From positions 62,001 through 126,000 of the forward strand of contig JACKAQ010000005.1 of the NCBI GenBank assembly GCA_020634975.1: DNA of 64,000 nucleotides. Direction: 5' to 3'. The notes beneath the pieces were generated by a model. The model ran no database searches and was not told where the DNA came from. It saw only the letters and a program-made list of their open reading frames with translations. Below are positions 1-8,760 of the stretch, piece by piece. Source of the stretch: JACKAQ01 sp020634975 [NCBI: Calditrichia bacterium]. Its GTDB lineage: Bacteria > Calditrichota > Calditrichia > RBG-13-44-9. How positions within the stretch are numbered: the first letter of the stretch is position 1; each line of letters starts with the position of its first letter. A program made the position numbers and the translations under genes.

Positions 1-260
1 TGTTGATTCATTTGCGGATCGCGGCGCGTTTCCGGCGAATAGGCTGCCAGAAATTTTTTGGAATGTTGTAACGGTTGGGTAAAAATTTCTCCCTGATACA
101 TTTTGGCAACTTCCGGCGAATCCAGAAATATGCGCAAATGGCGATGGGCAAATCCCATTTCCGGGTGTGGTGCATAATTGGTCAGCGCGGTTTCGAGTAT
201 CTCGACGGCTTCCGCATCTGCGTCGCTAAAGCAAATATAAACATCATGTTGGAATTTCAT
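1..260 (-). CDS. TIR-domain protein, 5' part only (gene runs off the left edge)
   Basis: Reading leftwards from an ATG at 260 gives 86 open residues without a stop to the window edge. The start (KFQHDVYICFSDADAE) fits strand A and helix A of bacterial TIR domains (YDVFISYSHAD type). It is followed by LRIFLDSPEV, the box-2-like loop (LRVFRD/LD type), and then by QPLQHSKKFLAAYSPET, which matches the 'AL..SRYFILLASPEA' stretch of TIR_2 proteins. Bacterial TIR domains are mostly NAD-consuming or signalling modules, often fused to WD40 or TPR repeats. What follows here is outside the window. AGGAA lies directly against the ATG and AGGGAA about 8 bases upstream, so the start is plausible, not certain. 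The family call rests on motif resemblance only. Confidence 0.6.
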   Translation of the reverse strand, partial: MKFQHDVYICFSDADAEAVEILETALTNYAPHPEMGFAHRHLRIFLDSPEVAKMYQGEIFTQPLQHSKKFLAAYSPETRRDPQMNQ

Positions 261-340
261 TTCCTGCGGGTTCCCTGTTCTCAAAAATATTTTTTTGCTT
301 TCCAAAACTTCGCCTCAAAGATAATCAATCCTTGAGCGAA

Positions 341-378
341 AAAAAATACCGGTTTGTTAAACTAAACCGGTATTTTTT
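341..378. terminator. Bidirectional intrinsic terminator
   Basis: A perfect 15-bp inverted repeat (341-355 with 364-378) around an 8-base loop. It has an A-run on one side and a T-run on the other, so it works in either direction. It lies 43 bases past the stop of the class I/II aminotransferase on the minus strand and insulates that operon from the TIR gene further left. Confidence 0.85.
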
Positions 379-420
379 AAAATTTTAAACGATGTGATTT
401 TTTGCGTTCCGCGATTGGAA

Positions 421-1620
421 TTACTGCGTGCGACCGGGATAAACCGCCAGCGCTTTCGCCAAAATTTCCATCGAGCGGCGCATTGCCGGGGCATTCAGCA
501 CAAATGCGATGCGCACTTCGTCGGTGCCAAGTCCGGGCGTGGCGTAAAATCCGGCGGCGGGCGCCATCATCACGGTTTCTTTGTTATCGTGAAAATCGCT
601 GAGCAGCCATTTGCAGAAATTGTCGGCGTCGTCCACCGGCAGTTTTACAACGGTGTAAAACGCACCGCTGGGTTTGTGAGCAAACGCGCCGGGAATTTTG
701 GCGAGCCCCTCAAAAACGGCTTCGCGGCGGGCGAGGTATTCGCCCATCACTTCGTCAAAATAGGATTGCGGGGTATCCAGCGCGGCGGTTGCGGCAATCT
801 GCTCCAGCGTCGGCGGGCAAAGCCGTGCCTGTCCGAAGCGCAGCGCGGTATCCAAAATCGCTTTGTTTTTAGTAACGATGCAGCCCACTCGTGCGCCACA
901 GGCGCTGTATCGTTTGGAAATGCTGTCCACAATAATGGCGCGTTCGTCCATATCTTTCAGGTGCATCACCGAGTGGTGCTGTTTGCCGTCATACACAAAT
1001 TCGCGATACACTTCGTCGCCGATCAAATACAAATCGTTGTTGATGGCTATATCGCGCAAAGTTTCCATTTCTGCTTTCGAATAGACGTATCCCGTGGGAT
1101 TGTTTGGGTTGCAAATCATGATCGCTTTGGTTCGACGGGTAATTTTCTGTTCGATTTCCGATGCGTCCGGTAATTTGAAACCGTTTTCCGCGCTGCAGGT
1201 GAGCGGCACAACCCGTACGCCGGCCTCCACCGCAAAACCCAGATAATTGGTGTAAAACGGCTCGGGAATGAGAATTTCATCGCCGGGATCCATGCAGGCC
1301 AGCATCACAAAAATGATGGCTTCGCTTCCGGCGGTGGTCACCAGCACTTCGTCTTTGCTGACGTTGATGCCGTTTTTCTGGTAGTATTTCGCAAGCCCTT
1401 CACGATATTCCCACAAACCGGCGGAGTGTCCGTATTCCAGCACCGTGATGTCGTGATTGCGAAACGCATCCATCATCACTTTCGGGGTGGGAATATCCGG
1501 TTGACCGATGTTGAGGTGATACACTTTCACCCCACGGGATTTGGCGGCTTCCGCAAATGGCACCAGCTTGCGGATGGGCGAAGGCGGCATAATTCGGGCG
1601 CGTTCGGAAATTCCTGGCAT
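421..1620 (-). CDS. Class I/II pyridoxal-phosphate aminotransferase (aspartate aminotransferase-like)
   Basis: 399 residues, the usual length for fold-type I aminotransferases. Visible motifs are HLNIGQPD near residue 36 (substrate side), CNPNNPTG near 170, DEVYREF near 202 (pyridine-binding Asp and Tyr) and SISKRYSACGARVG with the Schiff-base Lys near 236. The C-terminal GTDEVRIAF supplies the Arg that binds the substrate carboxylate. Members act on aspartate, alanine or aromatic amino acids; the sequence does not settle which. A good Shine-Dalgarno (GAGAGGAGTG) precedes the ATG. Only 53 bases separate it from ilvE upstream, so the two are likely co-transcribed from the ilvE promoter, which suggests a role in amino-acid metabolism. 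Confidence 0.93.
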   Translation of the reverse strand: MPGISERARIMPPSPIRKLVPFAEAAKSRGVKVYHLNIGQPDIPTPKVMMDAFRNHDITVLEYGHSAGLWEYREGLAKYYQKNGINVSKDEVLVTTAGSEAIIFVMLACMDPGDEILIPEPFYTNYLGFAVEAGVRVVPLTCSAENGFKLPDASEIEQKITRRTKAIMICNPNNPTGYVYSKAEMETLRDIAINNDLYLIGDEVYREFVYDGKQHHSVMHLKDMDERAIIVDSISKRYSACGARVGCIVTKNKAILDTALRFGQARLCPPTLEQIAATAALDTPQSYFDEVMGEYLARREAVFEGLAKIPGAFAHKPSGAFYTVVKLPVDDADNFCKWLLSDFHDNKETVMMAPAAGFYATPGLGTDEVRIAFVLNAPAMRRSMEILAKALAVYPGRTQ

Positions 1621-1673
1621 GGTTGCACTCCTCTCATATTAAAAATTGAATATTGTAAATTTAATAATCACAA

Positions 1674-2651
1674 TTATTTATGAATATAAGTCAGCCAATG
1701 GTCATACACCTGATGCTGACCGCGAACAATCTCGCCGTAAAGCGTGGCCAATTTTTGGGTGATTGCGCCGGGCTTGCCATCGCCGATGGCGTAGGTTTGC
1801 CAATCTGATTGGGGAATATCGCGATCCCGCGAATCAGTGATGCGGGAAATGGGCGTTACTTCCGCTGCTGTTCCGGTAAAAAATGCCTCGTCCGCGCCCA
1901 ATAAATCGCTCACGGTGATCGGAGCGATTTCAGTGTTGTATCCCAAATTTTGGGCGATTTCCAAAATACTGGTTCGGGTAATGCCTTCCAGCACAGATTC
2001 GCTGCGGTCGTTGGTGCGCAGTGTATCGCCGTTAATAATGATGATATTTTCGCCCGGACCTTCGGAAACGCGATCTTCCAGATTCAAAAATATCGCTTCG
2101 TCAAACCCGCGTTTTCTGGCTTCAGTCGCAAATACGTTGGATTGCACATACAGCCCGCCGATTTTCACGGATGCATTGATCTGGCTCGGATGTAACCGTT
2201 TTTGCGGCAGCAGCAATGCATGAATCCCGTTTTGCAGCGACGCCTCGCCGAGGTAGCGTCCCCATTCCCAGCAGCCCACGGTCAGCTCTACCGGACAGGC
2301 TTTTGGCGTCAGTCCGAGATTGCCGTAACCGTAAAATAAATTGGGGCGAATATATGCGCTATCTAATTGATTTTTCTCAACTACCAGCCGGCATGCTTCC
2401 ATGATTTCCGGATGAGAAAACGGCACTTTCATGTTGATGGCGTCGGCAGATTCGAAAAACCGGTCGATATGTTCTTTTAGCCGGAAAATGGCTGCGCCTT
2501 TGGGCGTTTTGTACGCGCGGATGCCTTCAAATACGGAACTTCCGTAATGCAAAACGTGCGCCATCGGATGGATGATTTGTTCTTGCCAGTCGTGAATTTT
2601 CCCGTTGTGCCAGTAACATGTTGCCCCGGGAAAGTGATCGTTAGAAATCAT
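1674..2651 (-). CDS. ilvE: Branched-chain amino acid aminotransferase
   Basis: 325 residues of fold-type IV (class IV) aminotransferase. It transfers the amino group between glutamate and the 2-oxo acids of Leu, Ile and Val. Seen directly: YGSSVFEGIRAY near residue 36, typical of IlvE, the PLP Lys in NASVKIGGLY near 163, SEGPGENI (cofactor phosphate side) and FTGTAAEVTPI near the C-terminus. The start has an AACTGGAGGT Shine-Dalgarno six bases away. It is the first gene of a two-gene operon with the class I/II aminotransferase and has its own strong promoter. Confidence 0.95.
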   Translation of the reverse strand: MISNDHFPGATCYWHNGKIHDWQEQIIHPMAHVLHYGSSVFEGIRAYKTPKGAAIFRLKEHIDRFFESADAINMKVPFSHPEIMEACRLVVEKNQLDSAYIRPNLFYGYGNLGLTPKACPVELTVGCWEWGRYLGEASLQNGIHALLLPQKRLHPSQINASVKIGGLYVQSNVFATEARKRGFDEAIFLNLEDRVSEGPGENIIIINGDTLRTNDRSESVLEGITRTSILEIAQNLGYNTEIAPITVSDLLGADEAFFTGTAAEVTPISRITDSRDRDIPQSDWQTYAIGDGKPGAITQKLATLYGEIVRGQHQVYDHWLTYIHK

Positions 2652-2724
2652 TTAACCTCCAGTTGTTTTGCTGATTCCGCAAATAAATTCTCAACAACGG
2701 AAATCATTTTCAGGTTAGCAAAGC

Positions 2725-2753
2725 ATATTATTTTTTTATCGATATCAAGTCAA
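2725..2753 (-). promoter_or_regulatory. Sigma-70 type promoter of ilvE
   Basis: On the minus strand TTGACT (2748-2753) and TAATAT (2725-2730) are separated by exactly 17 bases. They lie about 75 bases before the ilvE start. This is the best consensus promoter in the window. Confidence 0.7.
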
Positions 2754-2843
2754 GCGGTTTTAACAAAAAGCAGTGCGATCCGTAAATATGGTTATTTTTT
2801 TCGATAAAATTTAATAACCGGAGGAATGAAATTTTGAAAACAA

Positions 2844-2873
2844 TTGAATAAATTCGTCAATTTTTGATATATT
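2844..2873 (+). promoter_or_regulatory. Probable promoter of the thioredoxin-TPR lipoprotein gene
   Basis: TTGAAT (2844-2849) and TATATT (2868-2873) lie 18 bases apart, about 95 bases before the start at 2969. The 317-base gap between ilvE and this gene (2652-2968) holds this promoter and the divergent ilvE promoter. I see nothing else in it. Confidence 0.45.
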
Positions 2874-2968
2874 TTCAGTGTTTCAATCGGTAAAACCGTA
2901 TGGCTTTAAAAGGAACAAAATTGTTAATCAACAGTATTTTTGAAAAACATTGAAAAATGAGGTATCGA

Positions 2969-4051
2969 ATGAAGACGTTTATAATTGCATTGCTGGCTAT
3001 CGGTGTGGTTGCCTGCAATTCCGGCGAAAAAAAGCCGGCAGAAACAACCAAAACTACCGCTGAGGGCGAATTTGCTGTCCGCTTTGTGAACGGAAATTTT
3101 TCCGAAGCGCAGGCGCAGGCAAAATCCGCCGAAAAAATGATGCTGGTGGATGTGTTTGCCGATTGGTGCGTGCCCTGCAAAAAACTGGATAGAGCAGTTT
3201 TCAAAGATCCGGAATCGGGAAATTTTATTAACCATCATTTTGTCAGCGTAAAAATTGATGGCGAAAAAGGCGAAGGCCCGGAAATCATGGACCGGTTTAA
3301 CATCACTGGTTATCCCACTATTCTGGTTCTGGATGCGGATGGTAACGAGATTGACCGCATCGTTGGGTTTGGTGAAAAACAAGAATTTTTGACCATTTTA
3401 AATGATTACATAAATGGCGTAAATACAATAGCTTATTGGCAGAAAAAAGCGGACGAAAATCCGGAAGATACGCAGGCACTGATCGTTGTTGCCGAAAAAT
3501 TATGGGAAAAAAGCGATTTTGCCGCCGCCGTTCCGTATTACGAAAAGCTCGCATCCGTTACCAAAGATGACGAGCAATTGCAGGTTACCCAATTACGGTT
3601 GGCAGAATATGCACTCACAAATGATGATGTTCAGCCGTTCAAAAAATTGCTGGCCGGCAATACGCTTAATGAGGATTACCGGAAAAGAGCCAATCTGCGC
3701 ATGTTGAGCTATTATCGCAAAAAAAGTGATCAAACCAACATTCTTAAAACGTATGATACGTTGATACAAGAAAATCCCGGCGATATTAGCTTGCTCAATA
3801 ACTACTCATGGTATATTTTTGAAAATGAATTGACTGACAAATACGTGTTCGGTATTGAAATGGCACAAAAGGCTGTAAAAATTAATCCACAGGCAGATTA
3901 CATTTGGGATACGCTGGCGCAATTACAGTTTGCAGCCGGAAATGTGGACGATGCGATCAAATCCATGAAAGAGGCGATTTCACTCAATCCGCAAGAAAAT
4001 TCATACAAAGAATTACTCAATAAATACGAAGCTCAAAAATCCGCTGCGTAA
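2969..4051 (+). CDS. Thioredoxin-fold lipoprotein with C-terminal TPR repeats
   Basis: 360 residues. A lipoprotein signal (MKTFIIALLAIGVVAC) puts it in the cell envelope, anchored by Cys16. Residues about 35-150 form a thioredoxin domain with the redox motif WCVPC and the cis-proline loop GYPT, as in thiol:disulfide oxidoreductases of the DsbD-gamma/TlpA sort. The remaining 200 residues are TPR-like helical repeats (YYEKLA.., NNYSWYIFE.., WDTLAQLQFAAGNVDDAIKSM..), probably a protein-binding arm. An ATG at 2957 is also in frame, but the GAGG Shine-Dalgarno lies inside that extension, so 2969 is the better start. It is a single gene with its own promoter and terminator. The substrate is unknown. 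Confidence 0.88.
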   Translation: MKTFIIALLAIGVVACNSGEKKPAETTKTTAEGEFAVRFVNGNFSEAQAQAKSAEKMMLVDVFADWCVPCKKLDRAVFKDPESGNFINHHFVSVKIDGEKGEGPEIMDRFNITGYPTILVLDADGNEIDRIVGFGEKQEFLTILNDYINGVNTIAYWQKKADENPEDTQALIVVAEKLWEKSDFAAAVPYYEKLASVTKDDEQLQVTQLRLAEYALTNDDVQPFKKLLAGNTLNEDYRKRANLRMLSYYRKKSDQTNILKTYDTLIQENPGDISLLNNYSWYIFENELTDKYVFGIEMAQKAVKINPQADYIWDTLAQLQFAAGNVDDAIKSMKEAISLNPQENSYKELLNKYEAQKSAA

Positions 4052-4077
4052 TGCATTGCAAAATTTTTAGTTTATCG

Positions 4078-4111
4078 AACGCCGGCTTATTCAGCCGGCG
4101 TTTTTTTTTTT
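4078..4111 (+). terminator. Intrinsic terminator
   Basis: The stem AACGCCGGC / GCCGGCGTT with a 7-base loop is followed by a run of 11 T. It ends the thioredoxin-TPR lipoprotein gene and sits between two convergent genes. Confidence 0.9.
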
Positions 4112-4117
4112 CAGCCG

Positions 4118-5281
4118 TCAAAAGTGCTTCGTTGTTTTGTTAAAAATTGCGGATTTAGACCGGATTTCTGCCCGGACTTTTTTTTTCCAGTTGGTTTCGT
4201 GAATTTGCATCGCGCGTTTGCGGCAATGCTCGGCATTTTTTGTGTCGCCCAAACGGTCGTAAGCAATCGAAAGAGCTGTCCACGCCGGTTCGTAATACAA
4301 ATCAATATTCAGGCATTGCTCAAATTCCTCGATGGCTTCTCGGAGAAATTCTTTTTCCAGCAGCTCGTTGCCTTCCGCATACAGCGATTGCAGGTCATTA
4401 CGCTTTGCTTCGGTGATCACCTGAATCGGCTCATCCTGTTTTTCAACGATAAACGAACATGGCAGTTGCCGGGTAACTTTTTCCGCAACGCTGCCCAACA
4501 GCAACCGGGAAATGCCGACTCGTCCGGTGGAACCCATTATCAGCAAATCCGGTTTGTAACTGTCAATCGTTTCCAGAATGCTGGCGAAAGCCGGACCGCG
4601 TTTCAGCATGTGGTGCCACTGAATATTGAAGAAATCGAACTTCTCCAAAAATTCCAGAAACTGCTGCTGTTCCGTTTCGAAAATGTCATCCTGATCTTCT
4701 TCAAAAGCGATGCCGCCGATAAATCCGCCGGTTATCGGTTCAACAACATGGGTAACCAGCAATTCCGATTCAAAATTCCGTGCGAAATGAATGGCGTTTT
4801 GCAGTGCCTTTTCAGAAACTTCGGAAAAATCGACCGGGCAAATGATGCGCTGAATGCCTTTTTCCGGGTAATTTTTGACAACCCAAACCGGTTTCGCCGA
4901 TTTCCGGACCACTTTTTGGGCGGTCAAGCCGAGCGGAAACGGCTCGTTTTTGGCAAAATCGCCGCTGCCGATGATCACCAGATTAACGTTGTAAAAATCC
5001 GCATATTTGATGATTTTGTCGAACGGAACGCCGTTGAGCACAAATTTGTGCGGTACTTTGATACCGTTCTGATGGAGGTCATAACCGATTTTTTCGAGTG
5101 CTTCGATCGCAGCAGATTTTACCATATTCAACGTCAGATCGGGCAGATGCCCGTTTTCGATAACGTGCAGCAAAAAAACCTGCGAACCGAGCGTTTTGGC
5201 AACATCGATGCACATCGATAGCGCCTGCGCCGATGATCGCGAAAAATCGGTCGCGAATAAAATATTCTTTAACAATTTCAT
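4118..5281 (-). CDS. Tandem universal stress protein with C-terminal TPR-like tail
   Basis: 387 residues: two UspA domains (about 1-145 and 150-300), then an 85-residue helical tail that reads as TPR (YAEGNELLEKEFLREAIEEF.., EPAWTALSIAYDRLGD..). The second UspA domain has a full ATP-binding signature, GSTGRVGISRLLLGS (G-x2-G-x9-GS). The first is degenerate (GSGDFAKNEPFPLG), so only one nucleotide site is expected. A longer reading from 5335 is open, but the AAAGGGG Shine-Dalgarno at about 5287-5293 sets the start at 5281, 17 bases after the stop of the other Usp gene, so the two form an operon. USP proteins of this kind are cytoplasmic stress or energy-status proteins. The TPR tail suggests a protein partner (inference). 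Confidence 0.85.
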   Translation of the reverse strand: MKLLKNILFATDFSRSSAQALSMCIDVAKTLGSQVFLLHVIENGHLPDLTLNMVKSAAIEALEKIGYDLHQNGIKVPHKFVLNGVPFDKIIKYADFYNVNLVIIGSGDFAKNEPFPLGLTAQKVVRKSAKPVWVVKNYPEKGIQRIICPVDFSEVSEKALQNAIHFARNFESELLVTHVVEPITGGFIGGIAFEEDQDDIFETEQQQFLEFLEKFDFFNIQWHHMLKRGPAFASILETIDSYKPDLLIMGSTGRVGISRLLLGSVAEKVTRQLPCSFIVEKQDEPIQVITEAKRNDLQSLYAEGNELLEKEFLREAIEEFEQCLNIDLYYEPAWTALSIAYDRLGDTKNAEHCRKRAMQIHETNWKKKVRAEIRSKSAIFNKTTKHF

Positions 5282-5298
5282 TTCGCACCCCTTTCCGT

Positions 5299-6210
5299 TT
5301 AAATCTTGAACAATGCTTTGGCAAACGTCATGCACGAGTTGTGGCGTTTTACCGCCAAAACCGGCACGTTGGTGGTCTGGATCAGCCGTTCGGTGACGCT
5401 GCCCAACAAAATTGCCGCGCTGGGTGTGCGTCCCCGTGCACCGGTGATGATCAGATCGATATCATTTTGCCCGGCATAATGACGGATTACTGCCGCAGGA
5501 TTATTGCCCAGCCGGTAGTGCATATGCACTTTGATATCGCCGAATTCGATTTTCCGGATAAATTCGCGGTAATCCGAAATGGCGTTATTTTTCATGATTT
5601 GCGCGAACTCCGTATGCGATTTTCCGGTGCGATGATAACCGGTTGGCACCGAATACACATTCAGTGCATGGATTTCCGGTAACCCGAACGCTTGCGCGAG
5701 GGCAATGCCCTGGCTGAGCGCATACGCCGAACACGGCGAAAAATCTACCGGCACCAACATGCGATCAACTTTCGGCGGAGAATTTACCGGAACAATCAGC
5801 ACGGCGCAGGTTGCCTTGCGGGTGAGTTTGAGCGGGAGTTGCCGGGTTTCTTTTTCGTTGTGCTTCCGCCCCATGATGATCATATCAACATTTTTTTGTT
5901 GGGCGCGGCGCAGCAATTCATCGAGCGGGTTGCCTTCCACGACATCCACATCAATCATGTCCGGCAATTTTCTACCGGCGCTCTGTTTGATGGACGCCAG
6001 AATTTTATCTGCGGCGTATTCATCCGGCGGGCGCAACATGGTCGGGTAAGCCTTTGCGATTTTGGGAGGGATTGCAAGATTCCGCGTGACATGCATACAA
6101 TACAGCCGTTCACCACCTGCCAGGCTAAAAACCATCGCCGCATAGGCGATTGTCGTGTGATCCATCTCGCTCAGGTTCAGACCAATGAGTATTTTTTTGT
6201 ACTCGGACAT
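5299..6210 (-). CDS. Tandem-domain universal stress protein
   Basis: 303 residues with two UspA folds. The second carries the ATP-binding motif GARGRTPSAAILLGS near residue 265. In the first the equivalent loop (GRKHNEKETRQLPLKL) lacks the glycines, as is common in tandem USPs. A strong ACAGGAGG Shine-Dalgarno precedes the ATG. It is followed after 17 bases by the USP-TPR gene. It lies 224 bases downstream of the last V-type ATPase gene in the same direction, with a hairpin between, so it probably has its own promoter. The function is inferred from the family: stress survival and ATP-linked signalling. No ligand can be assigned. Confidence 0.87.
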   Translation of the reverse strand: MSEYKKILIGLNLSEMDHTTIAYAAMVFSLAGGERLYCMHVTRNLAIPPKIAKAYPTMLRPPDEYAADKILASIKQSAGRKLPDMIDVDVVEGNPLDELLRRAQQKNVDMIIMGRKHNEKETRQLPLKLTRKATCAVLIVPVNSPPKVDRMLVPVDFSPCSAYALSQGIALAQAFGLPEIHALNVYSVPTGYHRTGKSHTEFAQIMKNNAISDYREFIRKIEFGDIKVHMHYRLGNNPAAVIRHYAGQNDIDLIITGARGRTPSAAILLGSVTERLIQTTNVPVLAVKRHNSCMTFAKALFKI

Positions 6211-6380
6211 GATCGAAACCTCCTGTTATAGGGTAGATTGATCTCTATATAAAAAGGGTAGGAGGGATGAACGGACAACTTATTGGCACAAATTACAGAC
6301 GATCGACGGGTTGGCGGTTATCCCTCGGACCGCTGATATTCCATAACAGAAGTTCTCCAACAACTGCGTTTATAAATTCT

Positions 6381-6410
6381 GACAGCGACAACCGGGCGAT
6401 CGCCGCTGTC
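6381..6410 (-). terminator. Hairpin after the V-ATPase operon
   Basis: A 7-bp stem GACAGCG / CGCTGTC (6381-6387 with 6404-6410) lies 24 bases beyond the stop of the K-subunit gene, with a GC-rich loop and no clear U-tract. It may terminate or attenuate transcription into the stress protein genes. Confidence 0.4.
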
Positions 6411-6434
6411 GATATTTTCAACAAAAACAGATGT

Positions 6435-6869
6435 TTACGGCAAGGCTGTCATCGTGAACACCATTACAAACAGTGCCACTGTTTCGATCACACCCAAAAC
6501 CATAATGTAGTTACCAAAGCCTTTACCGGTTTCCGCCAGTGCATCGGCCGCTTTTGCGCCGGCTTTGCCCTGCATGTAAGCAGATGCGCCCATTGCCAAT
6601 CCGGCTGCCATTCCCAACACCATTTGGTAGGGATAGCTTTCCGGCGGCAAGTTCGCAGCCTGAATCGCGTTGCGTAAAATCATTCCGTAAATCGTTTGAG
6701 AAAGCGGTGCGCCCACAAACGCAACCAGAATAAAAGGTGCAGCCTTGTTTTGCGAAAATGCTTTTTTCCACGCGCCAACCGCAGCCATTCCAGCAAATCC
6801 GGTTCCGAAAGCGGAACCAATCGCGGCAAATGCCAGCGACAGGCTCATATCGCCTAAACCTTCTATCAT
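6435..6869 (-). CDS. atpK: V-type ATP synthase subunit K (membrane rotor ring)
   Basis: 144 residues with four membrane helices in two hairpins, a doubled V-type proteolipid. It forms the ion-carrying ring. The essential carboxylate is Glu129 (GVIETVALF) in helix 4. Helix 2 has Ser57-Gln58 (GAPLSQTIYG) instead of a second carboxylate, and helix 3 has Gln100. The Gln100 to Glu129 spacing of 29 equals that between Gln110 and Glu139 of the Enterococcus hirae Na+ ring (NtpK), where Thr64, Gln65, Gln110 and Glu139 hold Na+. An upstream in-frame ATG exists at 6944, but the GAAGGAGAG Shine-Dalgarno places the start at 6869. It is the last gene of the V-ATPase operon. Confidence 0.93.
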   Translation of the reverse strand: MIEGLGDMSLSLAFAAIGSAFGTGFAGMAAVGAWKKAFSQNKAAPFILVAFVGAPLSQTIYGMILRNAIQAANLPPESYPYQMVLGMAAGLAMGASAYMQGKAGAKAADALAETGKGFGNYIMVLGVIETVALFVMVFTMTALP

Positions 6870-6975
6870 TTTTAACTCTCCTTCATTTGGTTCAGTTCGC
6901 AAAAATTTTCCGAAAGATAATTTTTTTCGATCATTTAGCCGCAAACCGGCTCGAAAGCATTTAACGATGCCTGAA

Positions 6976-8760
6976 TCATTGTTCTTTCTGTGATTCCCCG
7001 AACGGGCGATACGCTTTTCCCGACCACTGCATGCCCAAATGCCCGGAAAATTCCAGCATATTCAGCCGGATGCCATGCACGACCACCGCCATTAGCGCCA
7101 AAATAATGTTCAGCGCATGCCCGGCAAACAGCACTAGTGCTGCTAAAATGCCGCCGACAATTGTGCCCGCACCGATTGCGATGGCCATCTCGTTAAAACT
7201 TTGCGCAACGATAACCGTTGCCAGCCCCACCGCAAACAGCCGTATGTACGAAACCACATCCGAAAACGCGCTGATCATATCCAGAGGCAGGCTGGTAAGT
7301 GTTTGCAACATTCCTTTGAAAATATTTTTCTGGAAATTGCTGAACAGCAGCACCAGCAGTGCGCCGGAGGTGAGCAACATCAGCATGAAATCCGGCAGTG
7401 GATTGCCGAGCACCAGATTTCCGGCGAGAAAAAACAGCGCCCACAGCACGCCAATCCAGCCAAGTTGGGCAATCGCCTGCGGCGAATTGAGGCGGCTGAG
7501 TGCGACAGTCAGGTGCGCAATCGTGAGATGTACAACGCCGATCACAAAGCTGAGATACATGATAAATGTCTGATTTTCTGCAACATAGCTGTTTAATTGT
7601 TGAACAATCAAACTGCTTAAAACGGGCAATTTCGCGAAGGCCTCATATCCGAACCATGTGCCGGAAATAGCGCCCCAAATAACGGTGGCAATGCTCAACA
7701 CTACCATCAGCACAAACGGCTCTCTTGGCGCATCGGGCATTTTCCGGCGAATGAAAAATGTGCAGATCAAAAAGATGATTCCGTATCCCGCATCGCCGAT
7801 GAGCATGGCAAAAAAGAGGCTGAAAAACAATAAAAACCAGAAACTTACGTCAAATTCACGATAGCCGGGAATGGTGCCCATAAATTCAAAAACGGGATTG
7901 ATAATCCGCAGCCATTTGGGAATTCGGATAAGTGTCGGCACGTCGTCCAACGCGTCCGGTTGTTCTACCAGATATGCCCAACCGGCGTTTTCGGCAGCTT
8001 TTTGCAGATTACCGGTTTCTGAAACCGGGCAAAATCCCTGCAGATACGCCACAGAATCGGCATTTGCCAGACTGCTTTTAACCGTTTCAAATTCCAGCCG
8101 CCGTGCCAGCGTTTGCCGAAAATCTGCCAGTTTTTCAGTTGCGCCGGCGTAACTCTCGAGCGTTTTTTGTTCCTCGGCAATTGCCGTTTTTGTTTCGCGA
8201 AGTTGTTTTTCGAGCGAATCGACATCCGTTTCCGGCAGAAAAACTTCCGGCAAATCCAGCCGCTCATCGGCGGATTCCGCAAAAAGCGCCAGATGGGCGA
8301 TTTGTTTATTCTGTCTGGCGATCTGGATATTTTTGTCTGTCGGCAAATTTGCCAGCGCATCTTTTGGCGCAATGTAAAATCGAACGTAAACACCTGATTT
8401 TTCAAGCGTTTCCAGTGACGATTTCGAGATATGTCCCCACTCCTCGTACCACTGAAATTGGGTGGTTAATTCCTGCAATCTGCTTTCCAGCCGCATGATT
8501 TCCCGGCGGACGGTGAGCACATTTTGAACAATGTTTTCCGGTGAATCCGCTGGCGAACCGGCGTTTTTATCCAATGTTGAAATAATTTGCGTCGCTTCAT
8601 CCAGCCGGGCGATCTCCGTTTCCAAAGCTGTTGCGCTGTCCGATGTGGTTTGCGGCAATTCCTGAACGTGCAAAATGCCCAAATCCCGTAAATTTTCGAG
8701 CGCGGCATCGCGATCTTTGGCGCTGACGATCAGGGTAATTTTGTCCATTTTGACAATCAT
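6976..8760 (-). CDS. atpI: V-type ATP synthase subunit I (stator, a-subunit homologue)
   Basis: 594 residues. The N-terminal half is a soluble coiled-coil arm (LEKQLRETKTAIAEEQKTLESYAG.. and similar) that forms the peripheral stator attachment. From about residue 300 there are seven or so membrane helices, including the V_ATPase_I hallmark FAMLIGDAGYG and, near the end, DVVSYIRLFAVGLA with the Arg that faces the rotor ring. It provides the ion half-channels. The ATG overlaps the stop of the D gene by 4 bases, indicating translational coupling. A 106-base gap then separates it from the K gene. Confidence 0.95.
   Translation of the reverse strand: MIVKMDKITLIVSAKDRDAALENLRDLGILHVQELPQTTSDSATALETEIARLDEATQIISTLDKNAGSPADSPENIVQNVLTVRREIMRLESRLQELTTQFQWYEEWGHISKSSLETLEKSGVYVRFYIAPKDALANLPTDKNIQIARQNKQIAHLALFAESADERLDLPEVFLPETDVDSLEKQLRETKTAIAEEQKTLESYAGATEKLADFRQTLARRLEFETVKSSLANADSVAYLQGFCPVSETGNLQKAAENAGWAYLVEQPDALDDVPTLIRIPKWLRIINPVFEFMGTIPGYREFDVSFWFLLFFSLFFAMLIGDAGYGIIFLICTFFIRRKMPDAPREPFVLMVVLSIATVIWGAISGTWFGYEAFAKLPVLSSLIVQQLNSYVAENQTFIMYLSFVIGVVHLTIAHLTVALSRLNSPQAIAQLGWIGVLWALFFLAGNLVLGNPLPDFMLMLLTSGALLVLLFSNFQKNIFKGMLQTLTSLPLDMISAFSDVVSYIRLFAVGLATVIVAQSFNEMAIAIGAGTIVGGILAALVLFAGHALNIILALMAVVVHGIRLNMLEFSGHLGMQWSGKAYRPFGESQKEQ

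Noticed and set aside
394-1173. Long plus-strand open frames opposite the aminotransferase, the stress proteins, nifJ and tamB
   Set aside because: They are antisense shadows of well-identified genes, with no Shine-Dalgarno or family motifs of their own.
6239-6250. FNR-like half site (ATATAGAGATCA on the minus strand) before the stress protein gene
   Set aside because: The left half does not match TGAT, and the site is only about 34 bases from the start codon, too close for an activator position.
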